Origin: Candidatus Poribacteria bacterium
GTDB taxonomy: Bacteria > Poribacteria > WGA-4E > WGA-3G
Assembly (NCBI GenBank): GCA_958295945.1
Contig: OY282386.1
Span: forward strand, 1,999,371 to 2,063,370
Direction of reading: 5' to 3'
DNA: 64,000 nucleotides
The position numbers and the translations under genes were made by a program. The notes under the pieces are model-generated. The model ran no database searches. It was not told where the DNA came from and saw nothing but the letters and a program-made list of their open reading frames with translations. Position 1 is the stretch's first letter; the number at the start of each line of letters is the position of its first letter. Below are positions 17,976 to 28,835 of the stretch, one piece after another.

Positions 17976-20039
17976 CTATTTCAGTCTAGGAACTTTTGCC
18001 TTCAGTTCATTAATCTGATCGCGTATCAAAGCAGCAAGTTCAAATTCAAGGTCTATTGCAGCCTTGTGCATTTGTCGGGTAAGATCGTCTATAGCTGATC
18101 TTATTTCTTCTTCATTTGTCTCTTCAATAACAGGAACAGGTGCAATATCTTCAGGTTTACTCGTAATATATTCCTCTGTGGATTCAGAGATGAGTTGCTC
18201 AATTGCTTTCTGAATAGTAACGGGTGTGATGTCATGCTCCTCATTGTATTTCAACTGTATGTCGCGTCTACGTTGTGTTTCTGCCATTGCTTCTGCCATT
18301 GCTTCGGTGACGGTATCTCCATATAACAACACTTCACCATCAACGTTACGCGCAGCACGTCCAGATGTCTGAACCAAAGAGGTAACGGATCTGAGGAAAC
18401 CGGGACGGTCAGCATCCAATATCGCTACGAGAGAAACTTCAGGAAGGTCAAGTCCTTCACGCAGAAGATTAATACCGATGAGAACATCGAACTCACCTTC
18501 GCGGAGTTGTCGTAAAATACGAGCACGGTCAAATACATCAATTTCAGAATGCATGTAGTTGGCACGGATACCCGCTTCAATAAAATACTCACTTAAATCT
18601 TCTGCCATCCGTTTGGTAAGGGTTGTGACAAGTACGCGCTGTTTCTGCTTCACACGTTCATGTATCTTACCGATAAGATGGTCAATCTGTCCACGGACAG
18701 GATGTACGGTAATTTGAGGATCAATCAGTCCTGTCGGACGTATGATCTGTTCAACGATTTGCCCACCACCTTTTTCCTCAATCTCATATTTACCCGGAGT
18801 TGCAGAAACAAATATAACCTGATCCCAATATGCTTCTATCTCCTCAAACTTCAGAGGGCGGTTGTCTAATGCTGAGGGTAAACGGAATCCGTACTCTACG
18901 AGTGTTGTTTTTCTTGCACGGTCTCCACGATACATGCCTTTTAATTGCGGAATTGTCACATGAGATTCATCAATGAAAAGCAGAAAATCTTCTGGAAAGT
19001 AATTTAGAAGGCAGTATGGTGGTTCACCCTCTTGCAATCCAGATAAGTGTCGTGAATAATTTTCTATCCCAGAGCAGTAACCGACTTCACGTAGCATTTC
19101 CAAATCAAAACGTGTTCGTTGTTCAACGCGTTGTGCTTCTAACAGTTTATTCTCTTTCTCAAAAGTTGCTATACGATCATGAAGTTCAAGTTCTATATTA
19201 ATAAGTGCTTCTTCAAATATATCAGCATCGGTCATAAAGTGTCGAGCGGGATATATTTCAAGCGTGTTCTGTTTTGCTAAGATTTCGCCTGTGGTAGTAT
19301 CAATTTCACAGATTCTATCTACTTCATCACCAAAAAGTTCAATACGGAATGCGCTTTCACTATATGCTGGAAACACCTCAATAACATCACCACGCACACG
19401 GAATGTCCCTTGCCAAAAATCCACATCGTTGCGAACATACTGAATAGCTACCAAATCGCGCAGGAATTCATCGCGCCGAATCATCTTTCCGATTTCCAAA
19501 TCAATTTTCTGACCTTCAAATTCGCGGGGTGAACCCAAACCGTATATACATGAAACACTCGCAACAATCACAACATCCCGGCGCGACATCAATGAAGCAG
19601 TGGATGCAAGTCGCATACGAGTGATCTCCTCGTTAATGCGTACATCTTTTTCTATGAACGTATCAGTTGATGGAACATACGCCTCTGGTTGGTAGTATTC
19701 ATAATCACTAACGAAATAGTGGACAGCATTATGTGGAAAAAAGGATTTAAACTCGTTATAAAGTTGTGCTGATAAGGTTTTGTTTGGAGAGATAACAAGA
19801 GTAGGACGTTGAACATTTTGAATGACATTTGCCATCGTATACGTCTTACCAGACCCCGTAACACCGAGTAGTGTTTGTGATCTATCCCTGCGCAAAATAC
19901 CGTTCGTCAATTTCTCTATCGCTGCAGGTTGATCTCCTTCTGGATCAAAATCGGAGACTAACTCAAACGGTTCTGTAGGAATCTCTGGGTTTATATTAAT
20001 TGGGGATATTGAGGGACGTGCGTCAAAGTGTTCTCTCAT
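17976..20039 (-). CDS. uvrB: UvrABC excinuclease subunit B
   Basis: The ATG at 20039 ([10 protein letters not shown]) is preferred; an in-frame TTG lies 9 nt upstream and no Shine-Dalgarno decides it. The 687-residue protein has Walker A GVTGSGKT, the UvrB beta-hairpin region with the [18 protein letters not shown] block, motif II DESHVT and motif [10 protein letters not shown]. The C-terminal UVR motif that binds UvrC is also present ([19 protein letters not shown]). It verifies damage in nucleotide excision repair. The length matches the family and all helicase motifs are intact. Confidence 0.97.
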   Translation of the reverse strand: MREHFDARPSISPININPEIPTEPFELVSDFDPEGDQPAAIEKLTNGILRRDRSQTLLGVTGSGKTYTMANVIQNVQRPTLVISPNKTLSAQLYNEFKSFFPHNAVHYFVSDYEYYQPEAYVPSTDTFIEKDVRINEEITRMRLASTASLMSRRDVVIVASVSCIYGLGSPREFEGQKIDLEIGKMIRRDEFLRDLVAIQYVRNDVDFWQGTFRVRGDVIEVFPAYSESAFRIELFGDEVDRICEIDTTTGEILAKQNTLEIYPARHFMTDADIFEEALINIELELHDRIATFEKENKLLEAQRVEQRTRFDLEMLREVGYCSGIENYSRHLSGLQEGEPPYCLLNYFPEDFLLFIDESHVTIPQLKGMYRGDRARKTTLVEYGFRLPSALDNRPLKFEEIEAYWDQVIFVSATPGKYEIEEKGGGQIVEQIIRPTGLIDPQITVHPVRGQIDHLIGKIHERVKQKQRVLVTTLTKRMAEDLSEYFIEAGIRANYMHSEIDVFDRARILRQLREGEFDVLIGINLLREGLDLPEVSLVAILDADRPGFLRSVTSLVQTSGRAARNVDGEVLLYGDTVTEAMAEAMAETQRRRDIQLKYNEEHDITPVTIQKAIEQLISESTEEYITSKPEDIAPVPVIEETNEEEIRSAIDDLTRQMHKAAIDLEFELAALIRDQINELKAKVPRLK

Positions 20040-20268
20040 TTTTGTCAAACAAATCTATATGGGGACTTGTCAAGTCTGTTGAGATTTAATAATAGCATCA
20101 GTATTGTATTGGTAGTATAGCATGTTATGCATTTTGTTTGTAAGAAAGTATAGCTGAATGTGAAGTAGTATGTAAAATAAAGCAGATTAACACAATCTCT
20201 GCAATGCCTGACCGATTCTCGTTTATGAATGATTGGTTTTCTATGTGGTATGCTCAGTTGACTGAACA

Positions 20269-22482
20269 TTAATCAAAGACCCGTCGTATCAAAGATGAAA
20301 ATGATATACCGCTTCCATCAACAAGTTGCGTATACATATATGTTCTGTTTCCATTTCCATCAATGACATGTAGGTTAATGAAATTGTCTGCATATTTTGG
20401 ATAATCAAATTCAACTGTTGACTTCTTCTCACCTTTCAATGTTAAGACTTCATGCAGAACATTATTTTTACCTCTATAGTTTTTAACCCATTCTTTTTGG
20501 TTTTCACCTGGATCCGAATACCTCTTAAAACCAGCAGGAGGACTTTCGCTCATTGGTTTTACCAATAAACGAACCTGTCTAATTCCATCAGCATCTTCAA
20601 TCTTAAATCTGACTTTTCCTTTTGAATTTGAAAGTCTTTGAATTGATGTCTTAACATCATAGAATGTCCTATTAGCATTAAAATATTGGCTACAATTTAA
20701 CCATGCAGCACTACTCTTGGATAATTGCTTAGATTCTTCACTGTATGACATAAGATATGAAGGACTCCGATAATCTCGGTTTAATCCTATTGATTCTCCA
20801 AACTTAGCTGCTATGTTATGCACCGAGTATTTATTGAGCGGTGTCCGAACTACAATATTTCCGCCATGTTCTCTAAATATACTATCTATTAGCTGTAACT
20901 CTAATTCCGTTATTCGTTGATTCAAAACTCGTATGTTTTTACTAATATTTTCCACATCTGAAACTGTATATTTATTTTCATCTGATTTCTTTTCTATTTT
21001 TTCATCCATGATGACAAAATAAAAATTGCGGGTTAAATCAAAATGCTGTTGAATTTCCTTTTTCACTCTTGATGAGGTGTATACATCATAGTAGTCATCA
21101 GCTGTTTTACCTTCAAATAAGTATACTTTCGCAGATCCATTACTATTTTTTTCATATTTGAATGACTTTCGTCCATATCCGTGTCGTTCCATTTCATCTG
21201 CAAAATATGTCTGAAGGTCACTTAATAGTATATCAATTTTCTCTGGTATCTCTGCTTGTGGCAGACGGTTAGTAGGCAGAAAGTAAATAGGAATAACAGC
21301 ATTTTGTATTGTTTCTTGTTTAGTAGGCAAATAGTCATCTATATCCCAGACTCGAATCACACCGTCATTACCGCCACCAGCGACAAACCGACCATCAGCA
21401 GATACATCAACACACTTCACCCAATCGGAATGTCCTTCAATAGAAGTTATATGTTCACCATTTTCAACGGACCAAAATTCAATTTCGTTGATACCTGCAC
21501 TGATAATGACTTTGCCATCTGGAGTAAAAGCAAAATCATAGACATTTCCAGCTGGAATCGTGTTATAGTCTTGCCAATCAGGTGGATAATACAATCTTAT
21601 ATCTGCATCATTATCTGCAATTGCAAGGATAGGATTCTCTGGATCAGGCAAAAACTTCATAGCCTCAATCCAGCCAACTTTTTCATTTATCACTATAATA
21701 GAGTTCTTCTTGATGACGTGATTCCCATTAATCTCCCAGATATTTACGGTGTCGGTACTTGCTTCTATTGTTGCCATTAATTTACCATTGACAGAAAATG
21801 TATGCTCTTCTTCAAAGTTATTCCCTTCTAACTTAATGGCTTCTATAGGATCTGTCGGATTGCTGACATCCCACAGTTCTATACCGGAAGTACTAATCGC
21901 TAAATGTATTTGGTCTGGTGAAAAAACTGAATCAAATCCACTTACACGTAAAGAACTAATAAATTGATTTTCTCCAATATCCCATAATCGTACACCACCC
22001 TCAATATTTCCCAAAACAGAAATTGCAAGTAATTTCCCATCTGACGAAAATGAAGCTGAATTTTCGCTAAATGAATTTCCGCTAAATTCAACTATAGGTC
22101 TATGCAGGTTCTTAATATCCCATAGTTTGATATTCTTTTCAGTACTGTATTGGAGTGTACTACTTACAACTAAGTTTGGGTTTGTTGGTGAAAATTCGAC
22201 ACTCTGTGGGGATTTTTCATGAAGGAATTCAGCCACAATTTCAGGTTTTTCTGGAATGAATTCAGGTTTTTTTGAAACAGCGGCAAACTTCTGTCTAATA
22301 TCATCTGGTATCTTTTCAGTTCTGGGAATGTCTGGTGGAGGACTATCGTTTCTTGATGAGAACCTGTCTATCAATTGTTTTCTGTCTTCCTCTTGCTGAA
22401 TTATATCTATAATTATGTAGACAAATCCAAATAGGATGACACACCCGATCAACAAAAGCGAAATGAAAACCTTGAATTTCAT
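20269..22482 (-). CDS. Membrane-anchored WD40 protein with degenerate metalloprotease-like domain
   Basis: An N-terminal membrane segment (FISLLLIGCVILFGFVYIIIDII) is followed by about seven WD40-like blades (residues 90-390). The C-terminal half starts IPIYFLPTNRLPQAEIPEK and has the layout of a zinc-protease domain I associate with Poribacteria-like WD40/protease fusions. The position expected to read HExxHxxGxxH reads AAKFGESIGLNRDYRS at about residues 558-573, with every ligand replaced. It would therefore be an inactive pseudoenzyme. The family match is from memory and should be tested. A final beta-rich module (GIRQVRLLVKP) closes the protein. Confidence 0.7.
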   Translation of the reverse strand: MKFKVFISLLLIGCVILFGFVYIIIDIIQQEEDRKQLIDRFSSRNDSPPPDIPRTEKIPDDIRQKFAAVSKKPEFIPEKPEIVAEFLHEKSPQSVEFSPTNPNLVVSSTLQYSTEKNIKLWDIKNLHRPIVEFSGNSFSENSASFSSDGKLLAISVLGNIEGGVRLWDIGENQFISSLRVSGFDSVFSPDQIHLAISTSGIELWDVSNPTDPIEAIKLEGNNFEEEHTFSVNGKLMATIEASTDTVNIWEINGNHVIKKNSIIVINEKVGWIEAMKFLPDPENPILAIADNDADIRLYYPPDWQDYNTIPAGNVYDFAFTPDGKVIISAGINEIEFWSVENGEHITSIEGHSDWVKCVDVSADGRFVAGGGNDGVIRVWDIDDYLPTKQETIQNAVIPIYFLPTNRLPQAEIPEKIDILLSDLQTYFADEMERHGYGRKSFKYEKNSNGSAKVYLFEGKTADDYYDVYTSSRVKKEIQQHFDLTRNFYFVIMDEKIEKKSDENKYTVSDVENISKNIRVLNQRITELELQLIDSIFREHGGNIVVRTPLNKYSVHNIAAKFGESIGLNRDYRSPSYLMSYSEESKQLSKSSAAWLNCSQYFNANRTFYDVKTSIQRLSNSKGKVRFKIEDADGIRQVRLLVKPMSESPPAGFKRYSDPGENQKEWVKNYRGKNNVLHEVLTLKGEKKSTVEFDYPKYADNFINLHVIDGNGNRTYMYTQLVDGSGISFSSLIRRVFD

Positions 22483-22543
22483 AATGATAACCTTGGCTAT
22501 ATAAAGGTATGGTCGACTTATGATTTGACTTTGTAATTAAGGT

Positions 22544-25093
22544 CTAATGCTGATCACATATTTTGGTAGGTGCTTGTCCTTCAAGAAAGGGTTCATTGCT
22601 AATATTCTCAGGTGGACATTTGTCTTTATTCCGTAGTAGACCTGTGATTTTGTCAATTTCCCAGAACTCAATCCCTTCAGGTACAGGAAATGGTTTTTCA
22701 GGACCTCTTGAAGCATCTTTCATAAACCGCGCCCAAATCGGTAGTGCTGCTTTAGCACCTTCTTCATTATAGTTGTGTCTATTACGTCTATACACATCAA
22801 ATCCTACCCAAACACCAACCACCAAATCCGTGCTATATCCTACAAACCAAGCATCCACATTATTGTTAGTTGTGCCTGTTTTTCCAGCTATAGGACGAGT
22901 GATTTTGTAATCATGATATTGTGAAATAGCGCGGATACCTGTGCCATTTTGTATTACACTTTCTAAAAAAGTATGTATTTGATAAGCAACTCTTTCATCA
23001 ATTACTCGTGTGCGATCTGGTTGAAATTCGTAAACTGGTTTTCCAGCTGCATCTACGATATACTTGATGTAACTTGGCTCTACTAACATGCCACGATTTG
23101 CAAATACGCCATACGCAGCAGTTAATTCAAGCACGGTCATACCTGATGCACCTAAAGTCAGTGCTGGTGTCGGCTGCATAGGGCTTTTTATGCCCATTCT
23201 TTTCGTTAATTTGACAATCCTATCAATACCTTCCCATAAACCTTTGTCATTCACAGGCGTATTTAATGCTGCCTTTGCTGTCGGAACATTGATAGATTTT
23301 TTTATAATCTCTCGAACCGTAAGAGGTCCTTTAAAGGTTCTACTATAATTTCTGGGATGCCATTTTTTCTGACCAGGAGCAGGGACTATACCCCAAATGT
23401 CATCAATTAAAATCGTTGCTGGAGTTACAATCGATGGTTCATCCATCAATGCAGCGAAGACTATCGGCTTAAACGCGGAACCCGGTTGTCTCCGAGCAGG
23501 ATCTCTCTTGTTTCCAATAGTTCTATTGAAGAAATTTATGTCAGATTCATTATTTCTTTTTTCTTCATTTATTTTATAATCACGTCCACCAACCATTGCC
23601 TTAACTTCACCAGAGTGTGGGTCAAACGCTATGAAACCTGCTTGTAGATAGCTTTTTATTGGATCTATTCTCTTAACCTTAACTTTATTTACATCGTAGT
23701 TTGGCAATCTACTACCCTTATCTAACTCGCGCAGGTGGTCACCAACCGCTTTAGCAGCAACTGATTGCATAGACATGTCAATAGTCGTGTAAACCTTTAA
23801 TCCTTCTTTATACAGACTCGATTGAAGTTCAGGTATCTTATCAAGTTCTGACCTAATCTGATTGATAAAGTGACCTGCCAAATCCCGATTATTGTTTATA
23901 ATTGACGATTCCGGTTGATTCACTCCCAAAGGTTCATTCCGACTATGTTCATATTCCTTTTGTGTAATAAAACCTTGTGTGTACATTGCCTTGAGTACAA
24001 CATTACGTCGAGCGAGAGCCTTCTTTGGATTTCTTATTGGAGAAAATTGTGTTGTTCCCTTTGGTAAGGCAGCGAGCAGGGCACATTCATGAAAATCAAG
24101 TTCAGATACTTCCTTCCCAAAGAATTCCATAGCAGCTTTTTGTATTCCAAATAGTTGACGACGATTGAACCGTCCAAAATCAATGAAATTCAGATATCCT
24201 TCTAAAATCTGGTCCTTTGACAACGATTTTTCAATTCTGAAGGCAAGTAGTATTTCACGAGTTTTTCTCGCAGGTGTTCGTTCATCTCCCAGATAGACGT
24301 TCCGTGTTAGCTGCTGTGTTAATGTACTGGTTCCACTAACGCGATCCCCACCTTGTAAAGAATATACAATTGCTCCAACGAGGCGGATTATGTCAATTCC
24401 AGAATGCTGATAGAATCTTCTGTCTTCAATTGCAATAAAGGCATCCTTCAATTTATTTGGCATTTCTACGAGTGGAATGATTCTTCTGGTAGTACCTCCC
24501 TTATCTGCAGGAAATTCATCAAGGAGTTCTGGTTCAAGATAGAACTCTCTTATTGATATACCTTCAACGTTTTTTATAGATTCAATCTTGCCACTTTTTA
24601 TTCTTAGCGTTATTCGTTTTGGTACTGTTTCTTCTTCCATTACTGGATAGTCAAATTGTCGTGTAAATAATTCTATTGTTCCATTCTGTTTTCGTGGTTC
24701 ACCACTCAATTTAACCAGATATTGTCCTGGAGAGTTGATACCGCGGGCATCTGGTGACATTTTTTCGTAAGCCAAACGTTCTAATTTGTCTACCAAAAAA
24801 ACTGCAGTATCTTTCAACTGCACTTCACAAATTGAGGAATATACTTCAAGATGTTGCCGCCAAGTATTAGTGTCCTGTTTGTATTCTAATTTTTGCAAAT
24901 TGAGAGAAGCTACATCCTCCCAACATCCAAGCATAAACCCACCTCCTACACCTATTCCAAAGCAGATAACAAAAAAGACGATAATAACTGGTACAAATAC
25001 AATACTTAATAATACATTGAGTATATGTGATAGTAAATCTCGCATTTTCATAACCAAGTGATGTGTTAAAATATAGTAAAATGCATGTAGCAT
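22544..25093 (-). CDS. Penicillin-binding protein 1A (bifunctional transglycosylase/transpeptidase)
   Basis: The 849-residue protein has an N-terminal membrane helix (VLLSIVFVPVIIVFFVICFGIGVG). The GT51 transglycosylase has catalytic Glu in AIEDRRFYQHSGID and the block GTSTLTQQLTRNVYLG. The transpeptidase has SxxK (GSAFKP), SxN (SINVPT) and KTG (GKTGTTNNNVDAWFVGYS). It polymerises and cross-links peptidoglycan, which implies a real cell wall. The start is uncertain: the first ATG at 25093 lies 5 nt after the upstream stop, a second at 25051, and neither has a Shine-Dalgarno. It is the last gene of the PHP-GT9-HAD-redoxin operon. Confidence 0.95.
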   Translation of the reverse strand: MLHAFYYILTHHLVMKMRDLLSHILNVLLSIVFVPVIIVFFVICFGIGVGGGFMLGCWEDVASLNLQKLEYKQDTNTWRQHLEVYSSICEVQLKDTAVFLVDKLERLAYEKMSPDARGINSPGQYLVKLSGEPRKQNGTIELFTRQFDYPVMEEETVPKRITLRIKSGKIESIKNVEGISIREFYLEPELLDEFPADKGGTTRRIIPLVEMPNKLKDAFIAIEDRRFYQHSGIDIIRLVGAIVYSLQGGDRVSGTSTLTQQLTRNVYLGDERTPARKTREILLAFRIEKSLSKDQILEGYLNFIDFGRFNRRQLFGIQKAAMEFFGKEVSELDFHECALLAALPKGTTQFSPIRNPKKALARRNVVLKAMYTQGFITQKEYEHSRNEPLGVNQPESSIINNNRDLAGHFINQIRSELDKIPELQSSLYKEGLKVYTTIDMSMQSVAAKAVGDHLRELDKGSRLPNYDVNKVKVKRIDPIKSYLQAGFIAFDPHSGEVKAMVGGRDYKINEEKRNNESDINFFNRTIGNKRDPARRQPGSAFKPIVFAALMDEPSIVTPATILIDDIWGIVPAPGQKKWHPRNYSRTFKGPLTVREIIKKSINVPTAKAALNTPVNDKGLWEGIDRIVKLTKRMGIKSPMQPTPALTLGASGMTVLELTAAYGVFANRGMLVEPSYIKYIVDAAGKPVYEFQPDRTRVIDERVAYQIHTFLESVIQNGTGIRAISQYHDYKITRPIAGKTGTTNNNVDAWFVGYSTDLVVGVWVGFDVYRRNRHNYNEEGAKAALPIWARFMKDASRGPEKPFPVPEGIEFWEIDKITGLLRNKDKCPPENISNEPFLEGQAPTKICDQH

Positions 25094-25098
25094 CTAAA

Positions 25099-25719
25099 CT
25101 ATGGCGTACGATCTATATCTGTCTTTCTGACTCTTTTTATCAGACAACCAATCGCACGCGTTTTTTTCTGTTTATCTGGTATTGTTCTTCCTTCCAATAC
25201 CAGATCCAGATTAGACCGTAAATATTGGGTTTTAGGATCTTGTCGACTATCGTCAATTGCTCCTCTATATCTGAGAATCTTTTTGGAATCTATGAGAAAA
25301 ACTTCTGGAGTTCTGCGAGCATTAAAATAGTCTGCCAAAACATTGTCAGTATCCTTTAGTATTGTGAACGCAAGCTCATGTTTTTCTTTATACTTTTTTA
25401 TTTCTTCGATTTTCTCATGTTTATTTGAATGTACTCCTACTATCTGAACATCTCTCTCCTTATATTCCTTATTTAGAGCATTGATACGGACAATATAATC
25501 ATCTACTACTGGACACTGTGTTGCCAAGAATATGAGTAAAATTGCTTTCTTCTCTTCACCCAACTTTTTGAGTGAATGCAGTTTGTCTTCTGTATCTTTA
25601 AGACTCCAATCTTTGACCTGTTCATCAATTTTGACTGACTCAGTTTCTTTTTCTGAAGCAAACGTTAAACAGGTAATAAAAATTACAAGTCCTAAAATAG
25701 TAAATAACCTCCGTATCAT
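25099..25719 (-). CDS. Exported redoxin (AhpC/TSA, thioredoxin-fold) protein
   Basis: The 206-residue protein has a signal peptide (LFTILGLVIFITCLTFA) and a thioredoxin fold. The active region is ATQCPVVDDYIVRIN, with one cysteine at the expected position; the cis-Pro region reads RRTPEVFLID. A second Cys near the end (RAIGCLIKRV) is typical of this redoxin subgroup and may act as the resolving residue (inference). It would reduce peroxides or disulfides outside the membrane. It lies between the HAD gene (27 nt) and PBP1A (5 nt), so it is probably cotranscribed. Confidence 0.82.
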   Translation of the reverse strand: MIRRLFTILGLVIFITCLTFASEKETESVKIDEQVKDWSLKDTEDKLHSLKKLGEEKKAILLIFLATQCPVVDDYIVRINALNKEYKERDVQIVGVHSNKHEKIEEIKKYKEKHELAFTILKDTDNVLADYFNARRTPEVFLIDSKKILRYRGAIDDSRQDPKTQYLRSNLDLVLEGRTIPDKQKKTRAIGCLIKRVRKTDIDRTP

Positions 25720-25746
25720 AGAAATCCCTCTAATAAAGAAACAAAC

Positions 25747-26493
25747 TCACGTTAAATTCGTTAAGAAATCAGTTAATTCATGTAAATGGTTAAGTTGAAC
25801 ATCAACAACTGATAGGTCTGGACATTCTTTCTGCTGATTCCCAATCATCCATGCTGTCCACATCCCTACCTTTTTCGCACCTATCATATCAGCAGTATAA
25901 CTATCACCAACATAGATTGCTTCAGAAGGTGTAACATTTATTTCTGTAAGCGCGGCGTTGAATATACTGGGATCAGGTTTTGAGGCACCAAATACAGTAG
26001 AATCAATGATCACATCCAATAATGGTGTCAGTTGAAATTCGTCACACCATCCTTGTGTATTACCAAAATTATTACTAATTACACCAAGCACATAGTTGCC
26101 ATATAGTGATTTGAGCCAATCACGATTACTCGTTAAATTCTCAGTTACTCCATTGCAAAACCATTCTACATATTCATCTTTCAATTGATCACTCAACGCA
26201 AGACGTTTAAATACACCCGTTCCAATAGCATCAACTGTTTCACATAGGCTGCATTTTGCTGCTTCACGGTTTGCTACTGCACCGACTGGTAACATTGAAC
26301 CATCTTGATAAGACCATTCAACTGAGGCATCACCGAATGCAAATTCAGAAATTGTTGCACGATCTGCTTTGTCAAATTGATCACGGGTGATTTCAGGATG
26401 ATGTTTTTTAATAAACTGATATGTTCGTTCCAACCAATGGGTTCCGTTTGCATCTAATGTTCCACCAAAATCAAAAATTAATGCTTTTATCAT
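25747..26493 (-). CDS. HAD-superfamily hydrolase
   Basis: The 248-residue protein has HAD motif I as DFGGTLD near the N-terminus (the second Asp is Gly, as in many HAD members). Motif II is the Asn/Ser region GVISNN, motif III lies around SKPDPSIF and motif IV reads YVGDSYTADMIGAKKVG. It is a phosphatase-like enzyme of the haloacid dehalogenase type; the substrate is unknown. Its position between a GT9 glycosyltransferase and a redoxin suggests a sugar-phosphate role (inference). Confidence 0.85.
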   Translation of the reverse strand: MIKALIFDFGGTLDANGTHWLERTYQFIKKHHPEITRDQFDKADRATISEFAFGDASVEWSYQDGSMLPVGAVANREAAKCSLCETVDAIGTGVFKRLALSDQLKDEYVEWFCNGVTENLTSNRDWLKSLYGNYVLGVISNNFGNTQGWCDEFQLTPLLDVIIDSTVFGASKPDPSIFNAALTEINVTPSEAIYVGDSYTADMIGAKKVGMWTAWMIGNQQKECPDLSVVDVQLNHLHELTDFLTNLT

Positions 26494-26538
26494 ATATTGT
26501 ATGTCATTCCTTGTATGAAATTATGTTTATAAATGCCT

Positions 26539-27591
26539 TTATTCAATTAATTTCTCTACTAATGCCTCTGTGACTTCAGTTACAGTAATTTCCTGCATAC
26601 ATAAGTATTGTGTATCTTCTCGGTCGCAGGTACGCTTGTAGCACGGTCGACACTCAACAGGTTTTTCTATGATTGTGTGTCCTATACCACAAGGTCGGTG
26701 TCGTACTGGAGACGTAGATCCGAAAAGCGATACCGTCGGTGTCCCGACTGCCGCAGCAATATGCATTGGACCACTATCACATGTGAGACAAACATCACAC
26801 ACTTCTAATAACGCACCAAGCTGCAATATATCTGTTTTACCTACAAGATTAATCGTTGAATCTGAAAAAGACAACTTTTCCACTAATGAAGTTTCGTCTA
26901 ACGATCCAACCAAGACGATTTTGATATTCGGTATTCTTTCAGATATTTTATTTATTACATTATCAAAATTATTTACACTCCACTGTTTTGTTCGCCATGT
27001 GGTACCCAAATTTATCGCCAAGAGTCTATCGCTATCTGATACACCTTTATCGTTCAAAATATTCAAAATAGATTGTCGGTCTTCATCAGTATGCCAATAT
27101 TCTAAATGTCTTGTGTCAACAGATTTTGTCTTTCCTAAGACATTCTGGTCGTTTGGTTTGTCATTGGAAAGAATATTTACAACATTAAGGTATTTCTCTA
27201 CCTCATGTAAATCTGTCCTATTCTTGCAAACTGTGGTCAGAAATATGTCGCGCCCTTTCAAGGAAGCACCAATACGAATCGGTATGCGTGCAAAAAAAGG
27301 GAAAAGTGCATTTCTAAACGAAGTATGATGCATCACGACAGCCATGTCAAACTTGTATTCACATATTATCCGAACCATTCTGAAAAATGATTGATACCGA
27401 TTTTCTGTCTTGGAATCTACAATACAACTATCAACATACGGGTTTGTCTTCATTAGGTCTGCGACAAGTGGTCGCAACAATAATGTCAGGCATGCTTCAG
27501 GATATTCTTGTTTCAGTACGCGCAAAGATGGCGTAAGAAGGACCATGTCACCGATCCAAGCTCCCGTATGACAAACAAGTATTTTCTTCAT
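26539..27591 (-). CDS. Glycosyltransferase family 9 (ADP-heptose:LPS heptosyltransferase-like)
   Basis: The 350-residue protein begins ILVCHTGAWIGDMVLLTPSLRVLK, the GT9 N-terminal nucleotide region. It carries the donor-binding block DSGPMHIAAAVGTPTVSLFGST. The C-terminal Cys-rich part (VECRPCYKRTCDRED) is also common in the family. It adds sugars to LPS core or related envelope glycans, suggesting a Gram-negative type envelope. Its ATG overlaps the stop of the PHP gene by one base (TAATG), showing translational coupling. Confidence 0.9.
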   Translation of the reverse strand: MKKILVCHTGAWIGDMVLLTPSLRVLKQEYPEACLTLLLRPLVADLMKTNPYVDSCIVDSKTENRYQSFFRMVRIICEYKFDMAVVMHHTSFRNALFPFFARIPIRIGASLKGRDIFLTTVCKNRTDLHEVEKYLNVVNILSNDKPNDQNVLGKTKSVDTRHLEYWHTDEDRQSILNILNDKGVSDSDRLLAINLGTTWRTKQWSVNNFDNVINKISERIPNIKIVLVGSLDETSLVEKLSFSDSTINLVGKTDILQLGALLEVCDVCLTCDSGPMHIAAAVGTPTVSLFGSTSPVRHRPCGIGHTIIEKPVECRPCYKRTCDREDTQYLCMQEITVTEVTEALVEKLIE

Positions 27592-28466
27592 TAGAAATAG
27601 AACGGATTAGACCAAGCTTTATGACCCGTTTCGTCCGTCACTTCTATTCGGACATATTTCGTGCTTTCTGATACTGGATATGTAGCTTCTGTAAGGAGTT
27701 CTCCATTTGTTGGTAGAAAACGTCTACCACGACTACGTTCTGCTTTAAATACGATAGATTTTGCTTCGGTACACTTGACATGCAACTTACTATCTTGTAG
27801 CGTTATATCATAAATTTCAGGTCCGAGAGTAGAATAAAATGAACCTGCTCTAAGTGCCTCCATGATACTGTCAAGAGTCAATTCTTGTGATTTTACCATT
27901 ATCCAACCGTGGAAACAGTCGTGTTCTGTGCCGTGTGAATCATCTGAAGCAATCCCAAGAACAGGCCCCCCTTTATCTAATAGGTCATCCCAAGACTGTT
28001 CTGAAAAACCTTTCCCAATTCCCATACAGGTATCATTGTAGACTTCTACAGCGAAATACCCGCGCAACGGAAGGTAATCTGTAATAGTGTGTCCACACCA
28101 ATATGGATGACAGAGGACTGCCTCTCCTCCCTGTTCTTTAATATCATCAATTACAGCATTTGGATGCATTTTGGCACAGTTTACCGCTTCATGTATGTTT
28201 ATCGCTACAATGTGGTATGTGGGACCTCCGTATGGATTTGATGGATGGACTTCACTACCTGAGATCGCCAAAAAATCAGATGAGGTATACGCATCAACAT
28301 CATTTACTTTGCGGTGATCAGTTAAAACAAGAAAATCGTAGCCAGCGTCCTGATATGCTGCGAAACGATCTGAAATTGAAAGTCGACCATCCGATTCTGT
28401 ACTATGACTGTGGGTATTACCCCGGTACCATTGTCCTGGTTCTTGAAAAGGGTTTCGATAGTTCAT
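27591..28466 (-). CDS. PHP-domain metal-dependent phosphoesterase
   Basis: The 291-residue protein has the PHP N-terminal motif NTHSHSTESDGRLS with the H-x-H pair, then FLVLTDHRKVND. A later SDDSHGTEHDC motif probably supplies further metal ligands. The family hydrolyses phosphoesters of nucleotides or sugars. The C-terminal 80 residues form a beta-rich extension (YVRIEVTDETGHKAWSNPF) found in CehA-like members. AAGGAG precedes the ATG. It heads the operon leading to GT9, HAD, redoxin and PBP1A. Confidence 0.85.
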   Translation of the reverse strand: MNYRNPFQEPGQWYRGNTHSHSTESDGRLSISDRFAAYQDAGYDFLVLTDHRKVNDVDAYTSSDFLAISGSEVHPSNPYGGPTYHIVAINIHEAVNCAKMHPNAVIDDIKEQGGEAVLCHPYWCGHTITDYLPLRGYFAVEVYNDTCMGIGKGFSEQSWDDLLDKGGPVLGIASDDSHGTEHDCFHGWIMVKSQELTLDSIMEALRAGSFYSTLGPEIYDITLQDSKLHVKCTEAKSIVFKAERSRGRRFLPTNGELLTEATYPVSESTKYVRIEVTDETGHKAWSNPFYF

Positions 28467-28630
28467 TGTAGACTCCTTATTTCTACTTTAATTCGTTTGG
28501 AAAAATAATTCTCATTAGCATTAACTCTTCTTTGTAATGTAGTTCATGACAACATTACTATGTCAATTTTACCATATTAAAATGCCATGTGTCAACAAGA
28601 TTGGAATGGAAAGCAACGAGAGAATAATAC

Positions 28631-28659
28631 TTGACAGAATCCTATCTTTTGGATATGAT
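28631..28659 (+). promoter_or_regulatory. Sigma-70-type promoter
   Basis: TTGACA (28631-28636), a 17-nt spacer and TATGAT (28654-28659) differ from consensus by one base. It faces the protease-TPR gene at 28836 and would give a leader of about 170 nt. The rest of the 369-bp gap between the PHP and protease genes shows no ORF, repeat or RNA gene that I recognise. Confidence 0.6.
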
Positions 28660-28835
28660 TTAGAAAATCATGTCGTAGTAAATCAACTGAGGTAACCATA
28701 AATCTTTGAGATAGCATTACTTGTAACGATGAGTGTATTGTCTTGAAAAGTTTAGATTAACAACAGAATTAATGGTGGGTACAAGAAAAAAATTACATTT
28801 ACGACTTCGCTAAGCGATTAATAGAGAAACCTCTG

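Noticed and set aside
20045-20269. 74-residue minus-strand ORF between uvrB and the WD40 protein gene
   Set aside because: Its residues are biased and unlike any fold, it has no ribosome site, and it overlaps the uvrB start and the WD40 stop region. It is more likely chance.
22495-22543. Terminator between the WD40 and PBP1A genes
   Set aside because: No stable stem followed by a T-run could be found in this short gap.
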